In this document: positions 8,317-18,633 of the stretch, piece by piece
How the letters are laid out: the number at the start of each line of letters is the position of its first letter
Position numbering within the stretch: the first letter of the stretch is position 1
Assembly (NCBI RefSeq): GCF_000400995.2
Contig: NZ_DF238893.1
Coordinates: 1 to 64,000 of the forward strand
DNA: 64,000 bases
From: Acidovorax sp. MR-S7
GTDB taxonomy: Bacteria > Pseudomonadota > Gammaproteobacteria > Burkholderiales > Burkholderiaceae_C
Reading direction: 5' to 3'
Notes under the pieces: model-generated
Seen by the model: the letters and a program-made list of their open reading frames with translations, nothing else
The model's database searches: none
What the model was told of the DNA's origin: nothing
Translations under genes and position numbers: made by a program

Positions 8317-9255
8317 TCAGACCTTGGTGAGCCAGTGGGCGTACTTGGGATTGCGGCCGTTCACGATGTCGAAGAACGCGTTCTGGATCTTCTCGGTGAC
8401 GGGGCCGCGGCTGCCCGCGCCGATGGCGACGCGGTCGAGTTCGCGGATGGGCGTGATCTCGGCGGCCGTGCCGCTGAAGAAGGCCTCGTCGGCGATGTAG
8501 ATCTCGTCGCGCGTGATGCGCTTTTGCACGAGTTCGATGCCGAGGTCCTTGCAGATGTGCAGCACGGTGTTGCGCGTGATGCCGTTGAGCGCGCCGGCCG
8601 ACAGGTCGGGCGTGTAGACCACGCCGTCCTTCACCACGAACACGTTCTCGCCCGCGCCCTCGCTCACGAAGCCGGCGGCGTCGAGCAGCAGGGCCTCGTC
8701 GTAGCCGTCGTCGAGCGCTTCCATGTTGGCGAGGATGGAGTTGCTGTAGTTGCTCACCGCCTTGGCCTGCGTCATCGTGATGTTGACGTGGTGGCGCGTG
8801 TAGCTGCTGGTCTTCACGCGGATGCCGCGCTGCATGCCCTCCTCGCCCAGGTAGGCGCCCCAGGCCCAGGCGGCCACCATCAGGTGGATCTGGTTGCCCT
8901 TGGGAGACACGCCCAGCTTCTGCGAGCCGATCCAGGTCAGCGGGCGCAGGTAGCACGATTCCAGGTTGTTGGCGCGCACCACGGCCTTCTGGGCCTCGTT
9001 GACCTCGTCCTTCGTGAAGGGGATGGCCATGCGCAGGATCTTGGCGCTGTTGAACAGGCGGTCGGTGTGCTCCTGCAGGCGGAAGATGGCCGTGCCGTTC
9101 ACCGTGTTGTAGGCGCGCACGCCTTCGAAGGCGCCGCAGCCGTAGTGCAGCGTGTGGGTCAGCACGTGGATCTTGGCGTCGCGCCAGTCCACCATCTGGC
9201 CGTCCATCCAGATCTTGCCGTCACGGTCGGCCATCGAGGGAACAACGGGGCTCAT
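8317..9255 (-). CDS. ilvE: Branched-chain amino acid aminotransferase
   Basis: A 312-residue class IV PLP aminotransferase that interconverts Leu/Ile/Val with their 2-oxo acids. Motifs include KIWMDGQMVDWRDAKIHVLT, HYGCGAFEGVRAY, TMTQAKAVSNYSNSILA (Schiff-base Lys about residue 165), the EGAGENVFVV segment and FFSGTAAEITPI. Length and all key motifs match IlvE rather than D-amino-acid aminotransferase. The frame is open upstream, but the ATG at 9255 starts the conserved protein. The zinc-finger gene follows with no gap. Confidence 0.96.
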   Translation of the reverse strand: MSPVVPSMADRDGKIWMDGQMVDWRDAKIHVLTHTLHYGCGAFEGVRAYNTVNGTAIFRLQEHTDRLFNSAKILRMAIPFTKDEVNEAQKAVVRANNLESCYLRPLTWIGSQKLGVSPKGNQIHLMVAAWAWGAYLGEEGMQRGIRVKTSSYTRHHVNITMTQAKAVSNYSNSILANMEALDDGYDEALLLDAAGFVSEGAGENVFVVKDGVVYTPDLSAGALNGITRNTVLHICKDLGIELVQKRITRDEIYIADEAFFSGTAAEITPIRELDRVAIGAGSRGPVTEKIQNAFFDIVNGRNPKYAHWLTKV

Positions 9256-9296
9256 GGGGGTGTCCTTTGGAGGAAAACTCGGATAAACCGGCGATT

Positions 9297-9725
9297 TTAC
9301 GATTCGGCGGCCGGCCTCCCCGCCTGCGGCGCCTGCGGCGCGGGGCGCACCAGCTCCCAGCGCGCCAGTCGCCCGCCCACGAACTCGCAGGTCACGTGCG
9401 ACTGCGTGCCGTCCGTCCAGCGGTAGCGCTCGGGGTCCTGGCCCTCGGCGGACAGCAGCTCGCCCAGGGATCGCGTCATGGCGATCACGTGCATGAGGTT
9501 CACGCCGGGCTTGAGCTTGGCGTTGAGCATCACGGCGCTGCCCACGTAGCCGATCGGGCTGTTGCGCGCCTTCTGCATCACGTTCATGAGGCGTGTGAAA
9601 TGCAGCAGCGCCCACATGACGAGGCCGCCGCTCACGGTGAGGATGCCTTGCGGGCCGTAGGCCCGCCAGGCCGCGAAGACGAGGAAAACGATGCCGATGG
9701 GGATGAGGATCTTGCGCCAGTTCAT
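9297..9725 (-). CDS. Small conserved membrane protein of unknown function
   Basis: A 142-residue protein with two hydrophobic segments near the N-terminus (ILIPIGIVFLVFAAW and GILTVSGGLVMWALLHFTRL) and a soluble C-terminal domain ending in a Pro/Ala-rich tail. No catalytic motif is recognised. The ATG at 9725 (MNWRKILIPIG) is preferred over one further upstream at 9809, because the upstream extension is only basic low-complexity sequence overlapping the MocR promoter. It lies 41 bases upstream of ilvE on the same strand and may share its transcript. Confidence 0.7.
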   Translation of the reverse strand: MNWRKILIPIGIVFLVFAAWRAYGPQGILTVSGGLVMWALLHFTRLMNVMQKARNSPIGYVGSAVMLNAKLKPGVNLMHVIAMTRSLGELLSAEGQDPERYRWTDGTQSHVTCEFVGGRLARWELVRPAPQAPQAGRPAAES

Positions 9726-9802
9726 GGGCGCGGATTGTCCCCCGAAGCGCGCCGCCCCGCGATGTGGAAGTACCGTACCCCGCAGGGGACAATGCTTGCG
9801 CC

Positions 9803-11230
9803 ATGACACGCTACGCCGCCCTCGCCTCGGACATCGAAGCCTCCATCCGCGCCGGCGTGCTGCGCCCGGGCGACCGCCTGCCCTCGGTGCGCCACACCTG
9901 CGAGAGCCGCGGCGTGAGCGCCTCCACCGTGTTCCAGGCGTACTACCTGCTGGAGGCGCGCGGCCTGGTGCGTGCGCGCGAGCGCTCGGGCTACTACGTG
10001 AGCGAGGGCGCGGCCCGGCGCCCGCCCGAGCCCACCGGCGCGTCGCAGCCGGGCGACGCCTCGATCGCCGTGGACGTGAGCGCGCTGGTATTCGAGGTGC
10101 TGCAGGCCGGCACCGCGCGCGGCGTGGTGCCCTTCGGCTCGGCCTTCCCCAGCCCGCTGCTGTTCCCGCTGGCGCGCCTGGGCCAGGCCATGGCCGCCAG
10201 CGCCCAGGCGCTGGACCCGTGGAGCACGGTGGACGACCTCTCGCCCGGCAACCCCGCGCTGCGCCGCCAGATCGCGCTGCGCTACCTGGCCGACGGCATG
10301 CAGGTGCACACCGACGAGATCGTGGTCACCAACGGCGCTCTGGAGGCGCTGAACCTGTGCCTGGCGGCCATCGCCCGGCCGGGCGATGCCGTGGTGATCG
10401 AGTCGCCCACGTTCTACGCCGCCCTGCAGACGCTGGAGCGCATGGGCCTGCAAGCCATCGAGGTGCCCACGCACCCGGGCGAGGGCATCGACCTGGCGGC
10501 GCTGGAGCACGCCATCGCGCGCCACGGCCCCAAGGCCTGCTGGCTCATGACCACTTTCCAGAACCCGCTGGGCAGCCTGATGCCCGCGGCGAAGAAACAG
10601 GCCCTGGTGGCGCTGCTCGCGCGCCACGGCGTGCCGCTGATCGAGGACGACGTGTACGCCGAGCTGTACTTCGGCGACCGGCGCCCCCTGCCCGCCAAGG
10701 CGTTCGACCGCGAGGGGCTGGTGCTGCACTGCGGCTCGTTCTCCAAGTGCCTCGCGCCCGGCTACCGGCTGGGCTGGGCGGCGCCGGGCCGCTTCGCGCA
10801 GGCCGTGGCGCGCCAGAAGCTCACCACCACGCTGGGCACCTGCGCGCCGGCGCAGATGGCGCTGGCCGACTACCTGCGGCGCGGCGGCTACGACAAGCAC
10901 CTGCGCAAGCTGCGCCACACCCTGGCGTCGCGGCAGGCGGCCTTCGCCGAGGCCGTGGGCGCGCACTTCCCGCCCGGCACGCGCGCCACGCGGCCCGCGG
11001 GCGGCTATTTCCTGTGGGTGGAGCTGCCCGAGGGCGTGGACGCGCTGCGGCTGCACCGGCAGGCGCTGGCGCAGGGCATCAGCACCGCGCCGGGGCCGAT
11101 CTTCTCGGCGTCGCGCAGCTTCGCCCACTGCCTGCGGCTGAACTACGGCCACGAATGGAACGCGCGCAGCGAAGCGGCACTGGCCACGCTGGGACGGCTG
11201 GCGCACGCAGCGTTGCTTCCAAAAGAATAG
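9803..11230 (+). CDS. MocR-type regulator: GntR HTH fused to PLP aminotransferase fold
   Basis: A 475-residue fusion. Residues ~1-70 form a GntR winged helix (GDRLPSVRHTCESRGVSAST, then YYLLEARGLVRARERSGYYV). The rest is a fold-type I aminotransferase domain with the PLP lysine in CGSFSKCLAPGYRLGW (about K315) and the TTFQNPLGSLMP segment. MocR/PdxR proteins are usually regulators that sense PLP or an amino-acid adduct. The ATG at 9803 is used because it begins directly with the HTH. It diverges from the small membrane protein; the target is unknown. Confidence 0.9.
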   Translation: MTRYAALASDIEASIRAGVLRPGDRLPSVRHTCESRGVSASTVFQAYYLLEARGLVRARERSGYYVSEGAARRPPEPTGASQPGDASIAVDVSALVFEVLQAGTARGVVPFGSAFPSPLLFPLARLGQAMAASAQALDPWSTVDDLSPGNPALRRQIALRYLADGMQVHTDEIVVTNGALEALNLCLAAIARPGDAVVIESPTFYAALQTLERMGLQAIEVPTHPGEGIDLAALEHAIARHGPKACWLMTTFQNPLGSLMPAAKKQALVALLARHGVPLIEDDVYAELYFGDRRPLPAKAFDREGLVLHCGSFSKCLAPGYRLGWAAPGRFAQAVARQKLTTTLGTCAPAQMALADYLRRGGYDKHLRKLRHTLASRQAAFAEAVGAHFPPGTRATRPAGGYFLWVELPEGVDALRLHRQALAQGISTAPGPIFSASRSFAHCLRLNYGHEWNARSEAALATLGRLAHAALLPKE

Positions 11231-11324
11231 CTGGCAGCGCTTTATTGCCGGGCATTCCAATGCCATTTCATATTGAAAGCGGCAAACAACAAGCGCAAGC
11301 AGCTATTTTTTCAATAGCTGCATC
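11226..11324. repeat. Compound/rearranged copy of the intergenic hairpin repeat, copy 2
   Basis: The left part (ATAGCTGGCAGCGCTTTATT) resembles the repeat in minus orientation. The right part (ACAAGCGCAAGCAGCTATTT, then CAATAGCTGC) is the plus-orientation end, with about 35 unrelated bases between them. The right part runs into the 3' end of the dehydrogenase-like gene, whose stop codon at 11303 lies inside it. Confidence 0.65.
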
Positions 11325-12346
11325 TCCAGCTGCGCCACGCTCGGCGTGATGATGGGGATGAAGGCCGCCTCGCGCCAGCGCCGCGCGAACCCTGGCGCCT
11401 GTCCCTCCAGATAGGCCTGGCCGCCCCAGGCCTGCAGCTCCAGCGCCAGCGCTTCCTGCACGTGCAGGGCCAGCGCCAGCCGCAGGCGGAACAGCGCGGC
11501 CGGGTCGGCGCCGAAGCGCCCGTCGTCCAGGCCCTGCAGCAGTTCTGCCACGTCCACCTCCAGGCCCATGCCCGCCTCGGCCAGGCGCATGCGCAGCGCC
11601 TCGCGGCGGCCTACGCGCTTTTGCGCGGCGAACAGGCTGGCGCGCGCCAGGCCGATCGACATGCCGCACTGCGCGCCCAGGAACAGCGGCCGCACCTGCG
11701 GCAGCCAGGCATTCAGGTCGGCATGCAGCCGGTCTTCCGGGCCGACCAGCACGCCCTGCAGCCGCACAGCGGCCACGTCGCAGCCGCGCAGCCCGATCAG
11801 GGGTAGGTCGGGGCTGCGCCGCACGCCGGGCTGGTCCAAGCGCAGCGCAACCACCGGCAGCGGCCCGCCCGGCACGGGCTGCACGGCGGCGGCCACGCTG
11901 AAGCCCTGCCCGCGCAGGTTGGTCACCCAGGGCAGCACGCCGTCCACGCGCCAGCGGTCCCCATCGGGCCGCGCCGCCAGCTCCAGCGGCTCGATGCCGC
12001 CGAGGAACTTCATCGCGTTCGACAGGCCCACGCCGCCGGCCCAGCGGCCCTCCAGCAGCGCAGGCAGCTCCCGCGCGCGCAGCGCCGGGTTGTCGCTCTG
12101 CACGACGAGCTCGGCGTAGCTGCGCTGGCTCCAGAGCACGAAGGCCGCCGCCACGGAATGCCGCGCCACCGCCGCGACGGCGGCGGCCACGTCGGAGGGC
12201 GCGCCGCCGTCGCCGCCCAGCGCCGCGGGCACGCCCACGCGCGTGAGCCCTTCGGCGGCCAGCCGGCCCAGCAGGTCGAATGCGGGCGGCCCGCTGTCCA
12301 GCGCATCGGCCACCTCGCCCAGTTCCTCATCCAGCCATGTCGTCAT
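11303..12346 (-). CDS. Acyl-CoA dehydrogenase-family protein (possibly non-canonical)
   Basis: A 347-residue protein, somewhat shorter than the usual 380-400 of acyl-CoA dehydrogenases. The N-terminal helical part (TRVGVPAALGGDGGAPSDVAAAV), the mid beta domain (GGVGLSNAMKFLGG, RWRVDGVLPWVTNLRGQG) and a C-terminal helical bundle are recognisable. The usual C-terminal EGT/GGT flavin-site motif is missing, as in some DszC/SfnB-like flavin monooxygenase relatives, so dehydrogenase activity is doubtful. Its start overlaps the ccoG stop by four bases (12343-12346). The last residues and stop fall in an intergenic repeat. Confidence 0.75.
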   Translation of the reverse strand: MTTWLDEELGEVADALDSGPPAFDLLGRLAAEGLTRVGVPAALGGDGGAPSDVAAAVAAVARHSVAAAFVLWSQRSYAELVVQSDNPALRARELPALLEGRWAGGVGLSNAMKFLGGIEPLELAARPDGDRWRVDGVLPWVTNLRGQGFSVAAAVQPVPGGPLPVVALRLDQPGVRRSPDLPLIGLRGCDVAAVRLQGVLVGPEDRLHADLNAWLPQVRPLFLGAQCGMSIGLARASLFAAQKRVGRREALRMRLAEAGMGLEVDVAELLQGLDDGRFGADPAALFRLRLALALHVQEALALELQAWGGQAYLEGQAPGFARRWREAAFIPIITPSVAQLEMQLLKK

Positions 12347-13770
12347 CGCGGCACCAGAAAGACAGATTTTTCGACCACCCGCGCGCGCGCCGCGCCGAGC
12401 GACTCCACCTCGAACCGCACGGGGTGCGATCCCGCCCCTGCCGATCCATAAGGAATGCGCAGGCGCACGGCCACCCAGCGCGATGCGGCCGGGCCCACCT
12501 CGACGTCGGAGTCCGACGCCACCGCGATCCCCTCCAGCCCCTGGGCGCCGATGCGGTAGGTCTGCGCCGCCTCGGTGGCGTTCATGATCTGCAGGCGGTA
12601 GATGTTCTCCAGCTGGCCGCCGGCCACGATGCGCGAGAGCGCCGCGCGGTCGCGCACCACGTCCACCTTGAGCGGCGTGCGCAGCGACAGGCTGGCGACC
12701 ATGGCGGCGCTCAGGCCCAGCAGCACCGCACCATAACCCAGCACGCGCGGGCGCAGCACGCGGCGCAGCATGCGCGCGGGACTCCAGCGGCCCTGCAGGC
12801 CGTGGGTCGTCGCCAGGCGGATCAGGCCGCGCGGCAGGCCCACCTTGTCCATCACGCTGTTGCATGCGTCGATGCACAGGCCGCAGCCGATGCACTCGTA
12901 CTGCAGGCCGTCGCGGATGTCGATGCCCGCCGGGCAGACCTGCACGCACAGCGTGCAGTCGATGCAGTCGCCCAGCCCCTGCTCTGCCGCGTTCTTGCCG
13001 CGCGCACCGCGCGGCTCACCGCGCTGCGCGTCGTAGGTGACGATGAGCGTGTCCTTGTCGAACATCGCGCTCTGAAAGCGCGCATAGGGGCACATGTAGC
13101 GGCACACCTGCTCGCGCAGGAAACCGGCATTGCCGTAGGTCGCCAGACCGTAGAACAGCACCCAGAAGATCTGCCAGGAACCCTGCAGCGCGAGCAGCTC
13201 GCCGCCCAGCGCGCGGATGGGCACGAAGTAGCCCACGAAGGTAAAGCCCGTCCACAGCGACACGGCAATCCACGCGCCCTGCTTGGCCGTCTTCTTCCAG
13301 AGTTTCTCCCCTGTCCAGCCGCTCGCATCCAGGCGCAGGCGCGCGCTGCGGTCGCCTTCGATGCGGTGCTCGATCCACAGGAAGATCTCGGTGTAGACCG
13401 TCTGCGGGCAGGCGAAGCCGCACCACAGCCGCCCGGCCACGGCGGTGAACAGGAACAGCGACAGCGCCGAGAGGACGAGCAGGCCGGTGAGGTAGATGAA
13501 ATCCTGCGGGTAGAGCACCAGCCCGAACAGGTAGAAGCGCCGCGCGCCCAGATCGAACAGCACCATCTGGCGCTGGCCCCATTCGAGCCAGGGCAGGCCG
13601 TAGAACAGGATCTGAGTGGCCCACACCATGAGCCAGCGCCAGCGCGCGAAAACGCCGCGGATGGAGCGGGGGTGGATCTTGCGCCGCGCCTCGTAGAGCG
13701 AAACCGTCTCGGGCGCGGGCGCGATGGGAATGACTTTGCGCGGCCTGGCTGCGCGCTCTGGATGGGACAT
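12343..13770 (-). CDS. ccoG: Cytochrome c oxidase accessory protein CcoG (FixG/RdxA)
   Basis: A 475-residue polytopic membrane ferredoxin needed for assembly (copper handling) of cbb3-type cytochrome oxidase. It has several N-terminal membrane segments, the GRLWCGFACPQTVYTE motif, EQVCRYMCPYARFQSAMFD, and two 4Fe-4S clusters (CIDCTLCVQVCP and CIGCGLCIDACN). The C-terminal FixG immunoglobulin-like domain is present (IYRLQIMNATE). It is separated here from the rest of the cco genes, none of which are in the window, and overlaps the dehydrogenase-like gene downstream. Confidence 0.95.
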   Translation of the reverse strand: MSHPERAARPRKVIPIAPAPETVSLYEARRKIHPRSIRGVFARWRWLMVWATQILFYGLPWLEWGQRQMVLFDLGARRFYLFGLVLYPQDFIYLTGLLVLSALSLFLFTAVAGRLWCGFACPQTVYTEIFLWIEHRIEGDRSARLRLDASGWTGEKLWKKTAKQGAWIAVSLWTGFTFVGYFVPIRALGGELLALQGSWQIFWVLFYGLATYGNAGFLREQVCRYMCPYARFQSAMFDKDTLIVTYDAQRGEPRGARGKNAAEQGLGDCIDCTLCVQVCPAGIDIRDGLQYECIGCGLCIDACNSVMDKVGLPRGLIRLATTHGLQGRWSPARMLRRVLRPRVLGYGAVLLGLSAAMVASLSLRTPLKVDVVRDRAALSRIVAGGQLENIYRLQIMNATEAAQTYRIGAQGLEGIAVASDSDVEVGPAASRWVAVRLRIPYGSAGAGSHPVRFEVESLGAARARVVEKSVFLVPR

Positions 13771-13863
13771 GGTGGGGCCTTGCTTTTGCCCCGACTATCG
13801 CGTGCGCCCCGCCCGTCCGCCAGCAGCAGATGCGGGCGATTCGGGCGTATCAGATGCAGTGCG

Positions 13864-15240
<1,377 letters not shown>

Positions 15241-15273
15241 GGGGCGACGACTATAGCGGGGCACAATGCCCCC

Positions 15274-16251
15274 ATGAAAGCATGCATCTACGGCGCCGGC
15301 GCCATCGGCGGCTGGCTCGGCGCGGCCCTTGCCCAGGCGGGTTGCGAATTGAACGTGGTCGCGCGCGGCGCCACCCTGGCCGCGCTGCAGGCCGAGGGCC
15401 TGCGCCTCACCCGCCCCGACGGCACCACGGCCCAGGTGCCCGTGCGCGCCAGCGACGCCCCCGCCGCGCTGGGTGCGCAGGACCTCGTGGTCATCGCCGT
15501 GAAGGCCCCCGCCCTGCCCGACGTGGCCCGGCGCATCGCGCCGCTGATCGGCCCGCACACGGTGGTGCTCACCGCCATGAACGGCGTGCCCTGGTGGTTC
15601 ACCGACGGCTGCGAAGGCCCCGCGCGCGGGCAGGCGCTGGCCAGCGTGGATGCGGACGGCGCCATCGCGCGCGCCATTCCCGCGGGCCAGGTGATCGGCG
15701 GCGTGGTGCACGCGAGCTGCTCGCTCATCGCGCCGGGCCACGTGCGCCAGCACCAGGGCAACCGGCTCATCGTGGGCGAGCCCGGCGGGCAAGGCAGCGA
15801 ACGCCTGGAGCGGCTGGCCGCGCTGCTCGCGCGCGGCGGCATCGAGGCCGAGCGCTCCACCCGGATCCAGCGCGACATCTGGTTCAAGCTCTGGGGCAAC
15901 CTGACCATGAACCCCATCAGCGCGCTCACCGGTGCCACCACCGACCGCATGCTGGACGACGACCTGGTGCGCGGCTTCGCCTGCGCCGTGATGCTGGAGG
16001 CCAAGGCCATCGGCGAGCGCCTGGGCCTGCCCATCGACCAGCAGCCGGAGGACCGGTTCGCGGTCACGCGCCAGATCGGCGCGTTCAAGACCTCGATGCT
16101 GCAGGACGTGGAGGCCCACAAGCCCCTGGAGGTCGACGCCCTGGTGGGCGCGGTGTGCGAGCTGGGCCAGCGCACCGGCGTGCCCACGCCGCACACCGAC
16201 GCGCTGCTGGGCCTCACGCGGCTCATGGCGCGCACACGCGGTTTGTATTGA
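15274..16251 (+). CDS. 2-dehydropantoate 2-reductase family protein (PanE/ApbA-like)
   Basis: A 325-residue NADP-dependent ketopantoate-reductase-fold enzyme. The N-terminal GAGAIGGWLGAALAQAG dinucleotide motif, VVARGATLAALQAEGL, the KLWGNLTMNPISALTGAT active-site Lys/Asn region and the C-terminal TSMLQDVEAHKPLEVDALVG signature (with catalytic Glu/Ser-type residues) are present. Several paralogues of PanE occur in this group of bacteria, and many have other 2-oxo-acid substrates, so pantothenate synthesis is not assured. It diverges from radA. Confidence 0.88.
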   Translation: MKACIYGAGAIGGWLGAALAQAGCELNVVARGATLAALQAEGLRLTRPDGTTAQVPVRASDAPAALGAQDLVVIAVKAPALPDVARRIAPLIGPHTVVLTAMNGVPWWFTDGCEGPARGQALASVDADGAIARAIPAGQVIGGVVHASCSLIAPGHVRQHQGNRLIVGEPGGQGSERLERLAALLARGGIEAERSTRIQRDIWFKLWGNLTMNPISALTGATTDRMLDDDLVRGFACAVMLEAKAIGERLGLPIDQQPEDRFAVTRQIGAFKTSMLQDVEAHKPLEVDALVGAVCELGQRTGVPTPHTDALLGLTRLMARTRGLY

Positions 16252-16255
16252 AATC

Positions 16256-16302
16256 GGCCTCCAGCGCTTATCCATCAAGCGCAAACAGCTTCTTTTTTGA
16301 TA
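16256..16302 (+). repeat. Intergenic hairpin repeat, copy 3
   Basis: GGCCTCCAGCGCTTATCC then ATCAAGCGCAAACAGCTTCT, followed by a run of T and GATAGC. It is near-identical to copy 1. It sits between the PanE-like gene and the GST start at 16314, co-directional with both. Confidence 0.85.
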
Positions 16303-16313
16303 GCATCCATCCT

Positions 16314-16928
16314 ATGACTACCCTCACGCTCTACTACGCCCCCGGCACCTGCGCCCAGGCCGTGCGCATCGCCCTGCACGAAGCCGGCGCCCCCCACGAG
16401 GCCGTGCGCATCGACTTCGCCGCGGCCGAGCAGCGCAGCCCCGCCTACCTGGCCGTCAACCCCAAGGGCCGCGTGCCCGCGCTGCTCACTGAACATGGCG
16501 TGCTCACCGAAACGCCGGCCCTGCTGGCCTACGTGGCGCAGCACTTCCCCGAGGCGCGGCTGGCGCCCGCGGATGCCTTCGGCTTCGCGCGCATGCAGGA
16601 GTTCCACAGCTACCTGGCCTCCACCGTGCACGTGGCCCATGCCCACCGCCCGCGCGCGGCCCGCTGGGCCGACGAGCCCGAGGCCCAGGCCGCCATGCAG
16701 CGCAAGGTGCCGGCCAACATGGCCGAGTGCTTCGAGGTGATCGAGCGGCACTACCTCGGCGACGGCCCCTGGGTGATGGGCGGCCAGTACACCGTGGCCG
16801 ACGGCTACCTGTTCACCGTGGCGGGCTGGCTCAAGAGCGACGGCGTGGACATTGCCCGCTTCCCCCAGGTGCATGCCCACTTCCAGCGCGTGGCCGCACG
16901 GCCCGCCACACAGGAGGCCCTGGCATGA
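16314..16928 (+). CDS. Glutathione S-transferase family protein
   Basis: A 204-residue GST. The N-terminal thioredoxin-fold domain shows LTLYYAPGTCAQAVRIALHE, with Cys in the catalytic region as in beta-class enzymes, the cis-Pro loop KGRVPAL, and ETPALLAYVA. The C-terminal helical domain has VADGYLFTVAGWL with the conserved Asp N-cap. The stop overlaps the next gene's start (ATGA at 16925), so the two are coupled. Its role with a 3-HIBADH-like dehydrogenase is unknown. Confidence 0.9.
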   Translation: MTTLTLYYAPGTCAQAVRIALHEAGAPHEAVRIDFAAAEQRSPAYLAVNPKGRVPALLTEHGVLTETPALLAYVAQHFPEARLAPADAFGFARMQEFHSYLASTVHVAHAHRPRAARWADEPEAQAAMQRKVPANMAECFEVIERHYLGDGPWVMGGQYTVADGYLFTVAGWLKSDGVDIARFPQVHAHFQRVAARPATQEALA

Positions 16929-17815
16929 CGGCAAAACCCTCCATCGGCATGGCCGGCATCGGCCTCATGGGCCACGGCATCGCGCGCAACCTGCTGCGCC
17001 ACGGCTACCCCCTGGCGGTGCTGGAGCATGCGGGCAACCAGCCGCTCGATGAACTGCTGGCCGCGGGCGCCACCACGCGCGCCAGCGGCGCGCAGCTCGC
17101 CGCCGGGGCCGACGTGGTCATCCTGTGCGTGACGGGCTCGCCCCAGGTCGAGGCCGTGCTGCTGGGCGACGGCGGCGTGCTCCAGGGCCTGCGCCCCGGC
17201 GCCGTGGTGATCGACTGCTCCACGGCCATCCCCACCTCCACCGAGCGCGTGGCCCAGGCCGTGGCCGCCGCGGGCGGGCGCTTCCTGGACGCGCCCATGA
17301 CGCGCACGCCCAAGGAGGCGGCCGAGGGCCGCCTGAACCTGCTCGTGGGCGGCGACGCCGCACTGTTCGCCGAATGCCGCCCCATCCTGGCCAGCTTCGC
17401 CGAGAACATCACCCACGCCGGCCCCGTGGGCGCGGGCCACCGCATGAAGCTGCTGCACAACTACGTGTCGCTGGGCTTCGTGGCCCTGCTGGCCGAGGCC
17501 GCCGCGTGCTCCGAGCGCGCCGGCATCGACCCGCAGGTCCTGGTGCAGGTGCTGGCCCAGGGCGGCGGCGGCGGCGCGGCGCTGGAGCGGCTCAAGCCCT
17601 ACCTGCTGGCGCGCGACCCCTCGGGCCTGCGCTTCTTCATGTCCAACGCGCAGAAGGACCTGGGCTACTACGCCACCATGGCCGAGGACGGGGGCGCCGC
17701 GCATGCGATCGCCGATGGGGTGCTGGCGACGTACGAGCGGGCCGTGCAGCAAGGGGGCGCGCAGGCTCTGGTGCCCGAGCTGGTCAGCCTGCTCGCGCAA
17801 GGCGGCGCCCGCTGA
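16925..17815 (+). CDS. NAD(P)-dependent beta-hydroxyacid dehydrogenase (3-HIBADH family)
   Basis: A 296-residue protein. It has the N-terminal GMAGIGLMGHGIARNLLRHG nucleotide-binding motif, the substrate-loop segment FLDAPMTRTPKEAAEGRLNL, and GAGHRMKLLHNYV with catalytic Lys about residue 175. It would reduce or oxidise a 3-hydroxyacid such as 3-hydroxyisobutyrate, glycerate/tartronate semialdehyde, or an analogue. The start overlaps the GST stop. The gene converges with the IclR regulator at 17825. Confidence 0.88.
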   Translation: MTAKPSIGMAGIGLMGHGIARNLLRHGYPLAVLEHAGNQPLDELLAAGATTRASGAQLAAGADVVILCVTGSPQVEAVLLGDGGVLQGLRPGAVVIDCSTAIPTSTERVAQAVAAAGGRFLDAPMTRTPKEAAEGRLNLLVGGDAALFAECRPILASFAENITHAGPVGAGHRMKLLHNYVSLGFVALLAEAAACSERAGIDPQVLVQVLAQGGGGGAALERLKPYLLARDPSGLRFFMSNAQKDLGYYATMAEDGGAAHAIADGVLATYERAVQQGGAQALVPELVSLLAQGGAR

Positions 17816-17824
17816 GCGCGCGGT

Positions 17825-18604
17825 TCAGCGCAGCGCCTCGCCGTCGCTCCAGCGGAAGCGCACGCGCGGCTCGATCTCCAAGATCTCGGCACGCAGCAGC
17901 GCCGCCAGCCGTGCGGCCTCGCGCTGCGTGAGCCGCGCCTGCGTGGTGGACACGCTCACCGCCGCGAACGCGCGCCCGCCCGCGTCGCGCACCGCATGGC
18001 CCACGGCGGCGGTGTTGGTGTTCAGGCAGCCCCCGCTGCGCGCATAGCCCAGCGCGCGCGTCTGCGCGACCAGCGTGCGCAGCGCGGGCACGTCCAGGCC
18101 GCCGTAGCGGCCCAGCACCTCGGCGTGGGCCTGCAGCGCGGCCTCGACCAGCGCGTCGTCCTGCGCCGCCATCAGCGCCAGGCCCGCCGCGCCCACGCCC
18201 AGCGGGCGGCGCCCGCCCACGGTGACGGTGAGCGGCGGGTCCAGCCGCTGCATGTTGGTGTGGTCGTAGCACACGGCCTCGTGGCCGCTCAGCACGAACA
18301 GGTAGGCCGCGTAGCCCGTGGCGTCGGCCAGGCGGCGCAGGTGGGCGGCGAAGAGCGGCGCCACGTCGTGCCGCGCGCGTGCGGCCAGGCCGTGCTCGAA
18401 GGTGAGGCGGCCCAGCACGTAGCCCTTGCCATCGGGCAACTGCGTGACCATGCGCGCTGCCACCATGTCGCGCAGCAGGCGGTGCACCGTGGGGTGCGGA
18501 ATGCCGGACTGCCGCGCGATGTCCGACAGCGCCAGGCCCCGCGCGTCGTAGCGCGAGAGCTGGTCGAGGATGCGCAGGGCGCGGTCGAGCACCAGGGTCG
18601 TCAT
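17825..18604 (-). CDS. IclR-family transcriptional regulator
   Basis: A 259-residue IclR protein. The helix-turn-helix is LALSDIARQSGIPHPTVHRL, and the effector-binding domain has the C-terminal signature RSGGCLNTNTAAVGHAVRD and FAAVSVSTT. The start at 18604 (MTTLVLDRALRILDQLSRYD) is chosen because the upstream extension is antisense-like basic sequence in the promoter region. It diverges from the Bug receptor and fumarylacetoacetase genes, which it probably controls through the dyad at 18634-18668. Confidence 0.9.
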   Translation of the reverse strand: MTTLVLDRALRILDQLSRYDARGLALSDIARQSGIPHPTVHRLLRDMVAARMVTQLPDGKGYVLGRLTFEHGLAARARHDVAPLFAAHLRRLADATGYAAYLFVLSGHEAVCYDHTNMQRLDPPLTVTVGGRRPLGVGAAGLALMAAQDDALVEAALQAHAEVLGRYGGLDVPALRTLVAQTRALGYARSGGCLNTNTAAVGHAVRDAGGRAFAAVSVSTTQARLTQREAARLAALLRAEILEIEPRVRFRWSDGEALR

Positions 18605-18633
18605 GCGTTGCCGTTGTCCATCCAGTGGAAAAA

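Noticed and set aside
15241-16284. N-terminal extension of radA starting in the intergenic repeat
   Set aside because: The extension is antisense to the PanE-like gene; the RadA zinc finger begins at the ATG at 15240.
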